Of a DNA stretch of 64,000 nt, positions 22,446 through 33,686 are shown in pieces. The position numbers and the translations under genes are program-made. Each line of letters starts with the position of its first letter. Within the stretch, counting starts at the first letter, position 1. The stretch comes from Morella rubra (Eukaryota; Streptophyta; Magnoliopsida; Fagales; Myricaceae): contig CM025851.1 in assembly GCA_003952965.2 (NCBI GenBank), positions 33,105,440-33,169,439 on the forward strand, given 5' to 3'. Below the pieces are notes generated by a model. That model saw nothing but the letters and a program-made list of their open reading frames with translations. It was not told the DNA's origin and did no database searches.

Positions 22446-25174
22446 GGCTTAAATGCACCTATAATCCCTGTGGTATGATAATGTTGCCAAATATATCCCT
22501 AGGTAAGAAAAGTTGCTTTTAAGTCCCTATGGTAAGCTTTTCGTTAAATTTATGTCCTTCCGTTAGTCCCTGTTAAAAACATTAACTAGACTTGACGACG
22601 TGACAAGTTTAAGCCATGTCAGCATGAACCAAATTAGGTCGTGTGTCCCCTTGGGCCCACCATCACACAGCATTGTCAAATCAAATGGTGGGCACGTAGA
22701 TTGATTTTTTTTAAAACGAAAATTAAAGAATCGAAAGATATCACAGAACCTATACACATCGCATTTGAGAAAAGAGGGAGTTTCATATCACTCTACCGAC
22801 CCTTCTTACTTTACTCACAAAATTTTCTTCCCTTTTATGATATGTTTCTAGCACTGAACCCCTGTTGAATAGCTTGAAAATTTTGTTCCTTAGAGAAGAA
22901 ATTTACGAGTTGGTGTTTGGGAGAAATACAGGTCAGTCAAATTTTGCGAGACACACTTTTATTATTGGATTTGTTGTTTATTTGGTGCGTATTAGACAAA
23001 CCCACATCCCTACAATGACACTATTGAAATTTTTGTTGTTTTCTTTCTTTATGTTGTTTATTCGGTGCTCATAATAGTTTTATATAGGTTATAGAAAATG
23101 TGTAAGTGGGACTTGTTCTTTTTGTGTATTTATTCGACATTGGAGGGACCCGTTTCTCCCTAGGGTTTCGATTGATAGGGACAAGTGGGTTTGTCCTATA
23201 GTGTTTTTCCATACATGGTAGGGACATTGGGGTTTTGATTGGAATTTTCATATTCAATTACTGCACATGGGTTTGTCTTGATTGTTTGTTTAGATGCTCC
23301 CGTGGTCTGGACTTGACCTGTTTAGTTGCTGCTATGTATAAGAATGAACAAGGCAACCCGCTGGATTAGTCATGTAGAATGTAATCACAAAGAATAACTT
23401 AAACTATGGATTTAAAAGTATTCTTAATTTCTTTAAATTCAAAATACTCCATTTAGGTTTTTAGCATTCTGAGGTTAAATTGCACAAGAGGTTAATATGT
23501 AATTCAAATAATCTATTAGGTACCATGTACATGCAGTGAAGTTTTTTTTTTTTTAGTTTGCCGTTGATTACAATTCATTGTTTATACTGTTAACTTCTAG
23601 TCAATTTATTATTGCTTCAGTCAATTTAGTCAATTTGTCACACTTTTAAATTAGTTGGCAGCTATTTACTAAATTGTTAACTTGTTTTTTTTTCTTTTGC
23701 ATTCAGATATGGTGGATATATATCTTACACCACCAGGGATCGTTAAGCCAATCCTTAAATGTCTATACTGGAGGAGAGGTTGACGATATAGGATGCTTAA
23801 CCCAGACTACTTGTCAGTGGTAGTTTTGAAGAAGTTTGTTAGCAACAACATGGGCTACATGAACATTGAAAAATTTGCATATAAGTTTCATCATGATGAG
23901 GCGAGACCGTTCACATATCTTACGCGACAATGATGTTCGACAATTGCTTAACATTCTTATGCAAAAAGCAAAACCGGAGTTGCACTTATATGTGGTGCAT
24001 TCAATGGGCATCCCAATATTTACTGATGATGTGGAAGACGAGTTTGAGGATGTGTATGGAGGTGAAGAGGACTTTGAAGAATGAATACTGATGACGGGTT
24101 TGAAGGTGATGGGCTGTGATAGGAAAGATGAGGAGGAGGCTGTGGGGGTGGATGATATTGTTGTCTTGAGTGATTTTGAGGGGGTATTGGAAAGAACAAC
24201 TAGAATTCTATCTCAACAATAATACAGATGTTGCAATAAGGGATAGAGAAAATGTAATTTCAAGGTTTGGAGCGGTCTCTTCTGGTGCTAGAGACACCAA
24301 GGAGGCACCCTAGTAATCCAGACTGTCCAGTGACGACTTACATAGTTCTAGTGAGGGTGGTAGTGAAGATGATGGAGGAGGTGCTTCTAACATGAAGTAT
24401 TCGGAGTTTCATAACACATATATTTCATATGGAATGAGGCTGAAATTATGGACCAAAGAGGTGATTTTTTGCAATCCTCAGACACTTCACAGACTATGAA
24501 CTTTGCCTATAATCGTAAGGAGTCAATAACATTAATTTTCATACTTCACAAAGTGCGTTTTAGAACACTAAACAAGAAAAGGTGCAAAATAATTCGCATC
24601 AATTTAGAGAAACACATAGCATTCATAGAAACAAAATATCAATTCACACCGCGCTTGGGCTAGGCATTGAATAACCAGTGGGACCAAATTCCCTAAAAAA
24701 ATTGATGGCTATGCTAGAAGATTTCTAAAGGAAAAGAAATAAAGGCTAAATAAATATATGAATGTGGTGATTGTTTCCTTACTTGCAGTTTGCGTTGAAG
24801 TGATTGGGGAGGAAAAAAAACACTCAGTTTCTTTGCGTTGAATCACGAAGAATGCTTCAAGGCTTTAGCTTTAGAATTAGAGATCTTGATTGAGCTGATT
24901 AGTCGCAAAGGTGGTTTTGAGAATGGGTGTACGACACCGTGTAATTTTGAGTAAAAGGAAGAAAATTTATTCACAATGTCACGTGGCTTTTTTAGCTGAT
25001 TGTTTGTTGATTGGACTTTATTAAAATGACTGGATATTACTAACGTGGCCTAAACTTGCCACGTCTTTAAGTCTGCTTAATGTTTTGAACGGGAACTGAC
25101 GGAATGACCTAGATTTCATGAAAATGTCATTACAGGAACTTAAAACTTTTCACATATTTGTAATATTTTAAGCC
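22446..25174. mobile_element. Mutator-like element with 9-bp target duplication
   Basis: A 2729-bp element starting GGCTTAAATG and ending TTTTAAGCC. It has imperfect terminal inverted repeats of roughly 180-200 bp and a perfect 9-bp target duplication TAAATAGAA (22437-22445 and 25175-25183). The second copy of the segmental duplication shows the empty site with a single TAAATAGAA near 29900. Internally, 23700-24084 retains a decayed MULE-associated PB1-like region (LYVVHSMGIPIFTDD followed by an acidic stretch). No intact transposase is present, so the element is non-autonomous or dead. Confidence 0.85.
23790..24084 (+). pseudogene. Remnant of MULE PB1-like N-terminal region
   Basis: The open part (23866-24084) ends in LYVVHSMGIPIFTDD and an Asp/Glu-rich tail, a pattern seen in the PB1-like domain that precedes MURA-type transposases in plants. 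Upstream sequence in another frame (VVVLKKFVSNNMGYMN-like) matches the same region, so the frame is broken. It lies inside the 22446-25174 element. Confidence 0.6.
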
Positions 25175-25668
25175 TAAATAGAATAAGCGGAAAACTTGCT
25201 TCAAATTTGAGAAATTTTCTGGGCATCAATGAGCAGGCTATAACCATGAATGCGCACCGACTTGACACGCGTTCGTTCCTGAAGCGGGGGAACGACCTAA
25301 AGAACGAACACGAACAGAGATCGAAGGAAACAGCGAAATCCGCAGGAGCAGTCCGACATGAGAGGGAAAGGCAAAGCCCTTATCAGTCTCTCGTTTTCTC
25401 TCTTCCCTCGTATCAAACGCCACCCACTGTCCAAACCACCACCTCCCACTAGGGCCCTTCTCGGTTTCAACCCTCTTTACTCCTCCGCTACCAACTGCAC
25501 CAGAACACCTGAAAATGACGAAGCATCGAATTCAGAACCCGAGAAGAGAGACTCAATCCTTCTCAAAAATTCAAGCAAAGGTTCTGCAACAGCCCCACAA
25601 ACCAAACCCCAACCATTACCATCATCAACACCAGCGTTTAAATCTGCTGCTGCGAAGGACGGTGAGAA
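25175..25668 (+). pseudogene. RH39-like first-exon fragment (duplicate copy 1)
   Basis: Starts with the same upstream sequence and ATG (25358) as the chimeric gene at 30081 and runs in frame through MRGKGKALISLSFSLFPRIK to the shared AAKDGENG stretch. Similarity to copy 2 stops at about 25668, before the Q motif and Walker A. What follows is unrelated, so it encodes only a plastid-transit-like N-terminus and no helicase core. It was interrupted upstream by the MULE at 22446-25174. Confidence 0.85.
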
Positions 25669-26204
25669 TGGAAGTTTTTTCAAAACTAGTAGAAACTTGT
25701 CTGCATCAGTTTTTTTTTTTTTTTTTTCTCGATCATCTGTTTTAGCTTTTGCTAACACTTAACACTAGAAAAGAGTATTTTCATGTTTGTTTTTTTATAT
25801 GTTTGCTCTGTCTCAGTAGCCTTTAAGAGATTTTTCTTTTGCAAAGTCTGTTTGGAGTCTGGATCTCTTTAGACGTGAAATTGATTATCTTTTTGATATT
25901 GAGATGATTTGTCAAAATTGTAGATAAATTATTTACTATTTGGATAGTGGATTCTGCACAAACAAAAAGAGTCTTTGGTAAACGGGATTAGGTGCTCCGT
26001 ATGTGCAATTTATTTTGAAGAATGAGATTCTGAGATCTTATCATGGTGATGTTACTGCTCTGTGCTTTACTTGCCTTTTCCAGTCCTCATTTCCACCAAG
26101 TGCAAGATTCCTAGTTTTTCTACAATTGTAGAAGACTTAGTTGTCCACTGAGCTTGCTGATATGTGCTTTTGAATTTTGAATTTGATTTGGGCAAGCTAT
26201 CAAC

Positions 26205-28010
26205 ATTTTCCCTAAGTTCACTAATGTTTATGTGAGAAATTTTCCTGAAATGACTATTGATGATGACCTCAAGAAACTTTTTGGTGTCTATGGCACGATC
26301 ACTAGTGTGGTACTCAAATGGGAAGTCCAGATGTTTTGGTTTTGTAAATTAACAGAGCACTAATAATGCTACTGCTACAACTACAGTTGAGAAGTTGAAT
26401 GGGTCAACAGCCAGTGATGACAAGGTTCTATTTATGGGTAGGGCGCAAAGTAAAGCGGAAAGGGAGTCAGAGTTGAAGGCCAAAATTGAACAGAAAAAAA
26501 AATTAGAAGATATGAGAAACTACAAGGTTCTAACTTATATTTGAAAAATCTAGATGACAATATTAACGATGACAGTTGAAAGAGTTATTCTCTGAGTTGA
26601 AAGTGTGATGTCATGTAAGGGTATATATTCTCCTTCAAGTGATCTAATCTTTTGACTGTCTTTCCTTATTTGGACTTGTCAGTGATCCCATTTTAATAAT
26701 TGTTTTCAAGGTGAAAGTTGATAGCAATGGTCAGTCGAAGGTTATGGATATGTACAATTTGATAATGAGGAATCTGCACAAAATGCAATGAACGTTTGAA
26801 TGGCATGCTCATAAATGAGAAAAAAGTCTACGTTGAACTTTTTGTTCCACGTCATGAAAGGACTCGAGCAAATGGATTCCCAAAGTTCACTAATGTTTAT
26901 GTGAATAATTTGCTTGAAACAACTACTGATGATGACCTCAAGAAACTTTTTGGTGCCTATGGCACGATCACTAGTGCGGTTGTTATGACTGATGCAAATG
27001 GGAAGTCTAGATGTTTTGGTTTTGTACATTACCAGAGCACTGATGAAGCTGCTGCTGCAGTTGAGAAGTTGAATGGGACAACAGTCAGTGATGACAAGGT
27101 TCTATTTGTGGGTAGGGCTCAAAGTAAAGCGGAAAGGGAGGCAGAGTTGAAGGCCAAAATTGAACAGAAAAAAATTAGAAGATATGAGAAACTACAAGGT
27201 TCTAACTTTAAGGTTCTAACTTTAAATCTAGATGACAATATTAACGATGACAAGCTGAAGGAGTTATTCTCTGAGTTTGGAAGTGTGATGTCATGTAAGG
27301 TATATTTCTCCTTCAAGTGGTCTATCTTTTTACTATCTTTCCTTATTCGGACTTGTCAATGATACCATTTTAATAATTTTTTTCAAGGTGGAAGTCGATA
27401 GCAATGGTCAGTCGAAAGGTTTTGAATATGTATGATTTGATATGAGGAATCTGCACAAAATGCAATGAACGTTTGAATGACATGCTGATAAATGATAAAA
27501 AATTCTACGTGAACTTTTTGGTGCCTGTGGCACGATCAATAGTACGGTTGCTATGACCCACGCAAATGGGAAGTCCAGATGTTTTTGTTTTGTAAAAGTA
27601 CCAGAAAACTGATTATGCTGTTGCTGTAGTTGAGAATTTGAGTGGGACAGCAGCCATGATCACAAGGATCTATTTGTGGGTAGTGCTCAAAGTAAAGCGG
27701 AAAGGGAGCAGCACAAGCTGTGGTGGTTCAAGCTGGAGGCGTCGTTCCCTAGAGGTGCGACGTCATGTAAGGTTATATTCTCCTTCAAGTGATCTAATCT
27801 TTTACTGTCTTTTCAAAGCAGGTCCTTATTCGGAGTTGTCAGTGATCCCATTTTAATAATTGTTTTCAAGAAGTGACTCTTAGTGAGGCTTTGTTTTAAC
27901 ATAATTCTTTAGGTCGTGCTTGATCCACAAGGTCACAACGAGGGATCTGGTTCCGTGTCCTTTTCTACACTACTACGAGAAATTTGTACAAGCTAGAAAA
28001 GCTAAACAAA
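26205..28010 (+). pseudogene. Poly(A)-binding protein relic with repeated RRM unit
   Basis: Fragments of a plant PABP (PAB2/PAB8 type). Three tandem versions of a unit running from the end of RRM2 through RRM3 to the start of RRM4 begin near 26210, 26710 and 27388. The middle unit keeps a 188-codon frame (26796-27362) with LNGMLINEKKVYVELF, FTNVYVNNLLETTTDDDLKK, CFGFVHYQSTDEAAAAVEKL and a last NLDDNINDDKLKELFSEFG. The outer units carry frameshifts and deletions. A separate RRM4 piece (DPQGHNEGSGSVSFST) lies at about 27912-27980. RRM1, the linker and the C-terminal MLLE domain are absent here, but an MLLE exon is found at 31816-31995. Likely non-functional. Confidence 0.85.
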
Positions 28011-28089
28011 TTGTGAGTTATTAATTCTTTTTCAGGGGCCATTCTACATACTCAGCTTTTGTACCTATTTCTCACCAGTTTTCTTTCAT

Positions 28090-29332
28090 GTGTAAACAGG
28101 AGATCTGAGTTCAAGATTTCGGTCCACTCCAATATTTCTTTCATGTGTAAACAGGAGATCTGAGTTCATGATTTTCCTAGTGGACCATAGTTCTTGAGGT
28201 AATTTAGGTTTTCACATAGGTTTATGACTTAGTCCGGCACTAGAGGACCACTTGCAGCTTAGAGGAAGACCAGCATGATTAGTTTCATTAGGAGAACTAA
28301 TTAATTCCTGGGTCCATTTGGGGATTCAATCACCAAGAGGTTTGGAGGGATGGGACTCACTCACCAACAAGGGGACTACCATGTCCGGGCACAGTCCTTT
28401 TTCCTTTGACCAGAAGTCTTAGAAAACAGCAGAGGAAACATTCAATTATTTCGTTGCGTTGCTTATTGTATTCAAAAAAAAGGAAAGAAGAATAGTTATA
28501 ATGAAATAAGCAAAAGAGAATTTTTGTGAGTTCTGATGCTAAGACTCAGACCTTTCTGTCCGACCTAGTCAATGTTTGAATTATCTGTGGTTGATGGAAT
28601 TTCATAGAGAAAATAAGAAAACACAATTAGTGGGATGAGGTTTTCTTCGACAAGAGGGAAGCATGTCTTTTGCAATAGCTTGTGTTCTCCCAGGTCTTTT
28701 TTTGCTGCATTTTATATTTTCCTGTATTTGTTACAGTATGGTTATGTGCATTTGATTTCTACTACTTTTTTCCAAGCATCATTCTTGCATTAATACACGA
28801 GAGTGGAGGGTGGTTTCATGCTTACAGGGAACAATTCAGCGACAGTGTTCGTTTGTATATAAAATTTTGCGTTTTTTTTCAGCTGCTACTTTTCATAGAC
28901 TATACTCGTGTACCTCAAATCTTGATAATGGGAACAACATGGATTATATGTTCACAGATACACCTTAGCGCAGAGTCTTAGAACAAGATGACTCTGAGTA
29001 ATTAGCATACACAATAATTTTCCTAGTGGAACCCCAATAATCGGACAATGAACTTTTAGTTCCTGTGTATGGTATATGTCCATATCTTTGATCTTGTTTG
29101 CCCATTTATGGCCACTTTTGCTTTGTACTACTGCCATAAACATGAGTATATGTCATTCTTGAGTTCCATGGTCTAATTAGCTAGTGAACTGACTTGGATG
29201 TGAACTTTTCTTTTGGAAATTTTTGTTTTGCAGTGTCTGGATTATTTTGTAGTGGGTTATGGACTGGACTTTGCGGAATTATATAGGAACCTGCCATATG
29301 TGGGTGTCTTGAAGCCTGAATGTTACAAGTGA
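28090..29332 (+). pseudogene. Truncated third HGPRT copy (intron 2 and exon 3)
   Basis: Matches 16560-17753 of the right arm with visibly more divergence. It starts within intron 2 (a 20-bp stretch around GTGTAAACAGGAGATCT is doubled near 28090 and 28145) and includes the last exon at 29234-29332. That exon still reads without a stop but has Leu in place of Pro157 and Leu in place of Met166. Exons 1 and 2 are missing; PABP relics lie in their place. No promoter or start is evident, so this is a dead fragment left by the segmental duplication. Confidence 0.88.
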
Positions 29333-29497
29333 TCTAATACTTTGCCAGACTATACAACTTGTCCGACTTTGAGAATATCCGGCCATATTTTCCGGATCAT
29401 CTTATCCCTCGAGATCGACGCAATACTTTTCACATTTGTGAGATGATATTCGAATACGTTTTTAGAGTGATTTTAAGGATATTTTTCCTATTGTTGC

Positions 29498-30080
29498 TGG
29501 GGCAATATAAAACCACTGGAGTTGAGGTATGCATAGTGCTTGCACAATATTATTCACCTTGGCTAGCAGAAGAAGAAAAGAATTATTATATGCCCTATAT
29601 AATTCTAAGTTTTTGCACAGACGTTTGAGTAGTTCCATAACAATCTTCACAGAAATGATGATGTATGATGTTCCTTTGCTTGAGGAATCCAATTATACCC
29701 ACACATCAACAGCAGAGGTGCAAACAGCACCTCCTTGCGCGTTGGGCGGTCCTCATTCATAGTAATGGAGGCTCCCAATACCTGAAATAATTTTGAATTT
29801 AGGCATTTTGGTTATCAAAGATTACAAGTATGACTTCGGAGTAATTACTTAACTAGTAGATTAGGCTTAATTAAACAGCTAATTTACTTCAAAACGAAAA
29901 TAAATAGAATAAGTGGAAAACTTGCGTCAATTCAGCAATTTTCTTGGCATCGATGAGCAGGTTATAACCATGAATGCGCACCGACTTGACGCGTTCGTTC
30001 CTGCGCGCGGGGGAACGACCAAAAGAACGAACGCAAACAGAGATCGAAGGAAACAGCGAAATCCGCAGGAGCAGTCCGAC
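29498..30080. repeat. Segmental duplication copy 2: flank and RH39-like upstream region
   Basis: Consists of blocks that match 19231-19535, 21793-21838, 22385-22445 and 25175-25357 in the same order, without the insertions found there. It therefore shows the empty sites for both Mutator-like elements' surroundings and serves as 5' flank of the chimeric gene starting at 30081. Confidence 0.85.
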
Positions 30081-31995
30081 ATGAGAGGGAAAGGCAAAGT
30101 CCTTCTCAGTCTCTCGTTTTCTCTCTTGCCTCGTATCAAACGCCACCCACTGTCAAAACCACCACCGCCCACTAGGGCCCTTCTCGGTTTCAGCCCTGTT
30201 TACTCCTCCGCTTCCAACTCCACCAGAACACCTGAAAATGACGAAGCATCAAATTCAGAACCCGCGAAGAGAGACTCAATCCTTCTCGAAAAGGCAAAGA
30301 AAAAAGAAAAAGCAGGTTCTGCAACGGCCCTACAAACCAAACCCCAACCATTACCATCATCAACACCAGGAGTTAGCTCTGCTGCTACGAAGGACGGTGA
30401 GAATGGTTTGCAGAATGAGGGTGGGCCCACCGAGGTGGTGACAAGCTTTAAGGAGTTGGGTTTGAGTGGGGAGGTGATGGAGGCTGTGGCGGAGATGGGT
30501 GTCTTTTTTCCTTCAGAGATTCAGTGTGTCGGGATTCCCGTTGTTTTGGAAGGGAAGAGCGTGGTGTTGAGTGCTCAGCCAAAGTCTGGCAGGACTTTGA
30601 CCTATTTGTTACCTCTTGTTCAGGTAATCTATTGATCGTTTCCTCAATGTTAGGCTCAGTTCAAAATCTGTCTTTGATCAGTATTGGTCGGTGGTTTATG
30701 GGGACTATCATTTCTAGCATTTTGCTCTTATTTACGTATTTGTCGGAGTTTTTGAGTTTTTTTATACTCTGTAATTCTTAAAGACATTCCTGTTATCCAT
30801 AAACGTATGGTTAATTGCGTATATTTGTGTTATTAGCCAATCATCCTGTTAGATTTTGAAGTTAATCTCCTTCTCTGCTCTATCCTGGTTCCCTCAACGG
30901 ATAGAAGCTGTTCAGTTGATATACAGTTAGGCTGATTTTATAATATGGTGATGTTGGCAGCAAGGGGAAATATAATAACCCTATTAAACTAATTACTGTT
31001 TTTGTAGCTGCTGAGACGGGATATGAAGCCCAAGCATCCACGAGCCGTTGTGCTATGCGCCACAGAAGAGCTATCTGATGAGGTGCCCTTCTGCCTGCTC
31101 TTTTGTCAAGCCCAATTATACTAACTCTGCTGCACCAATGAACCTTAGGTTCGTTCACCCTTGTTAACAGTTTGGATGTGCCTCACAGGTGTTTCATGTG
31201 GCAAAGTTTATTAGTGATTATGCACAGCTAAAGTCTACAAGGGAAAGTGGTTCAACCCAGAACAATTTGTCAGATGTTCCAATTGGCATGGTAGTTGGTA
31301 CCCCTGGTGAGGTTCTTCAACATATTGAAGATGGGATTGTGGTCCTCGATGAAGTCAAATACTTGGTTGGTATCTAAAAGCATTGATCATGACAATTGAC
31401 TTTTGATTGCCCTGTAATGTTGGATATGGATATTATGTCGAGGTTTGCAAAGGTTCTAACTGTGTCCTGGCACACCACCTCTATACATTCAATGGTGATA
31501 AATCTCTCTTTGTAGGTATTGGATGAGGCAGATACCATGCTTGGTTGTGGTCTCAGTCCTGAAATTCAAAAGATAATGGGATCCTTAAGAGATCTTTCAT
31601 CAAAATTGAATTACCAAGGATTTCAAACCGTTTTGGTGACTTCCACAGTAGCAAAGGTATTGGGGTAACCTTCACTCTTATTTTAATGACTTTGATATTT
31701 AGGTTTATCTATAAATATGGATTGGGCTTCCACATTAAAAGTTAAGGATTCAAATTTTTGATACTGTTAGCTATACTGTTTCTGATTGTTTTACTTGTGT
31801 TGTTTTAAATGTCAGATACTAGGTGAAGAGCTATCTCCCTTTTTGGAGCGTCTAGAGCATGATCATGCTGGTCAAATTGCTGCGATGTTGCTGGAGGTGG
31901 ATGAGACGGAAGTACTTCATCTCACCGACTCGCTGGATGCTCTGAAGAAGCAAGTGGCAGAGGCTGTGGATTCCCTTAATATCACCGCATCGTAA
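30081..31995 (+). CDS. Chimeric gene: RH39-like helicase half fused to PABP MLLE domain
   Basis: Five exons, 30081-30623, 31008-31082, 31189-31365, 31516-31656 and 31816-31995, join in frame (all phase 0) to 371 residues. Exons 1-4 parallel RH39 exons 1-4: a Ser/Arg-rich plastid-transit-like N-terminus, the Q-motif region, a Walker A changed to AQPKSGRT (165-172), motif Ia changed to ATEEL, TPGE for TPGR, and an intact DEAD (268-271). Exon 5 is not helicase: [17 protein letters not shown], then [13 protein letters not shown] (336-348), is the C-terminal MLLE/PABC domain of poly(A)-binding protein, which normally binds PAM2 peptides. The second RecA domain is missing. Seven residues are lost in exon 2 relative to RH39. 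The intron 3 donor is the weak GTTGGT. Helicase activity is unlikely. Expression is unproven; an expressed fusion or a late pseudogene are both possible. Confidence 0.75.
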
Positions 31996-33686
31996 TCTTC
32001 ATATCCTGTTCTCGTTGTTTTGACTAGCACTGGTAACAGAGTTCAGCCGATTCTCACCACTAGGGAGATTTTGTGTATATACACCTTCTTATGTGCCCAT
32101 TTTTGCAGGGTTTTGTGAGCGTCCCATCTGTTGTAAATTTCTAGGTCCTGTTTCTTTTGTCAAGGTGTAAATGGCAATTGATTGTTGATGTTTCTTTAGG
32201 CTTCTGATTGTTAGGGATTCCTAGACTTGAAGTGATATGGATTTATGCTTTGTTGTCTCTGTCTTATCGGGTCACCGGCAGCAAAGGTCTCAGGATTTTG
32301 TTTTGGGATCCCATTAGACTAAAAGATTTTCTTTCTAGTAACTGTTTGTTGCTCGGGTCATCTGTGGTTTGGACAATGAAGCGTCGCCAGTCTATGCAAT
32401 GCTTTTATCTTGTATTGAAACGTCGGATAGAGTTTAGCAATTTTTGGATATAGACGTGATCATAAATAAATTTTAGCTTAATTAATTTTAATTTTTTTTT
32501 CAATTTGGTCTTCAATTTTAATTCTTCTCTTTAGATTCATTAAAGTTAACTACTTGTCCAAGAAGGTCCTTCCATCTAAACATGGACTTCAAAGAATGCA
32601 TAGACATATTTCACTAATGAAAAACTTGTCGTCATCAAGCGACTTAGATTAAGCAAATTCAAATATCGATTGATAATTTGTAGTGACTCGTTTTTTGCTA
32701 GCGAGGTAACAAAATAGGTACGCATATTTTGTTAGTTGCAGTGTTAAAATTCAACGCAGGGAAAGAATTAAAACAAGATTAACATTTCAACTATCAGCTC
32801 AAAACATGTTAGATATATCATTTAAACAGACTATGAAAGTTCAACGGGAAACATAAAGGATAGACCTGTTGATGGATAGATGGTTTTTTTTTTTTCAATT
32901 TTCTTACACATTGAATCACGTCTAAAATTTTGCATGTACAAAAATACAAGTTTCAAATTAAAATTTACATCCTAAAACTACGAAGTGGAATATCACTAAT
33001 CTTGTTTTCAATTTCCGAACTTTTAAATCGAATTGGGAATTGTCCTCCAGTTTTCATTCATGAGCTCCATGGCTGCCAACTATTGAATGAACAACTTGTT
33101 TTACAAAGATAATAGTGAAAACTAATATATCTTACGAGCTAAAATTCAACTCCTAAAATTTTATCATTGTTACAAAGATTTCTTTCTTTCACTTTTTCAC
33201 AAACTTTTTTCTCTCTCTTCACCTTTTTATCAGCTCTTAAAAAATTTTATTAAAATTTTGTTCCTAAACGCATGTCGCGGGAAAGGAATGCACGCATACT
33301 ACCCAAGTGATAAGTGTGAATTTGTGTTTGTGTGGGTAAGTGCATAAGTCTCAGTTCAATTTTTTATTAAATAGATATCACTTAACTAGCTTAAGTGAGA
33401 ATCATAGTATTGTTGATGAGTCTGCGCTAGGTCTTTAAAATTTACATGTGACTTAATTAGGCTCGTCAATGTGCTGCTGCACAGGGTTTGTCCTTGTTAG
33501 GGAAAAAAAATAAATAAAATAAAATTGCAGGGAACCCAAAATACCAAGAAGTAGACGTTAAGAGGATAGATCATAGCTTTGATTCATTTCCCCGAAACCA
33601 GAGCCCAGGGGGCTGCAAGAAATAAAAATCCACACCCCACCCCAACAGAAGAATAAAACAGTACAGAACCAGGAAACCAGGAAGCC
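31996..33686. other. Intergenic between chimera and RH39
   Basis: About 1.7 kb, probably including the chimera's 3' UTR (to about 32450) and the RH39 promoter. AT-rich, with no other supported frame. Confidence 0.5.

Noticed and set aside
23069-23257. Short minus-strand frame within the MULE
   Set aside because: No similarity to transposase or host proteins; it lies in decayed element sequence.
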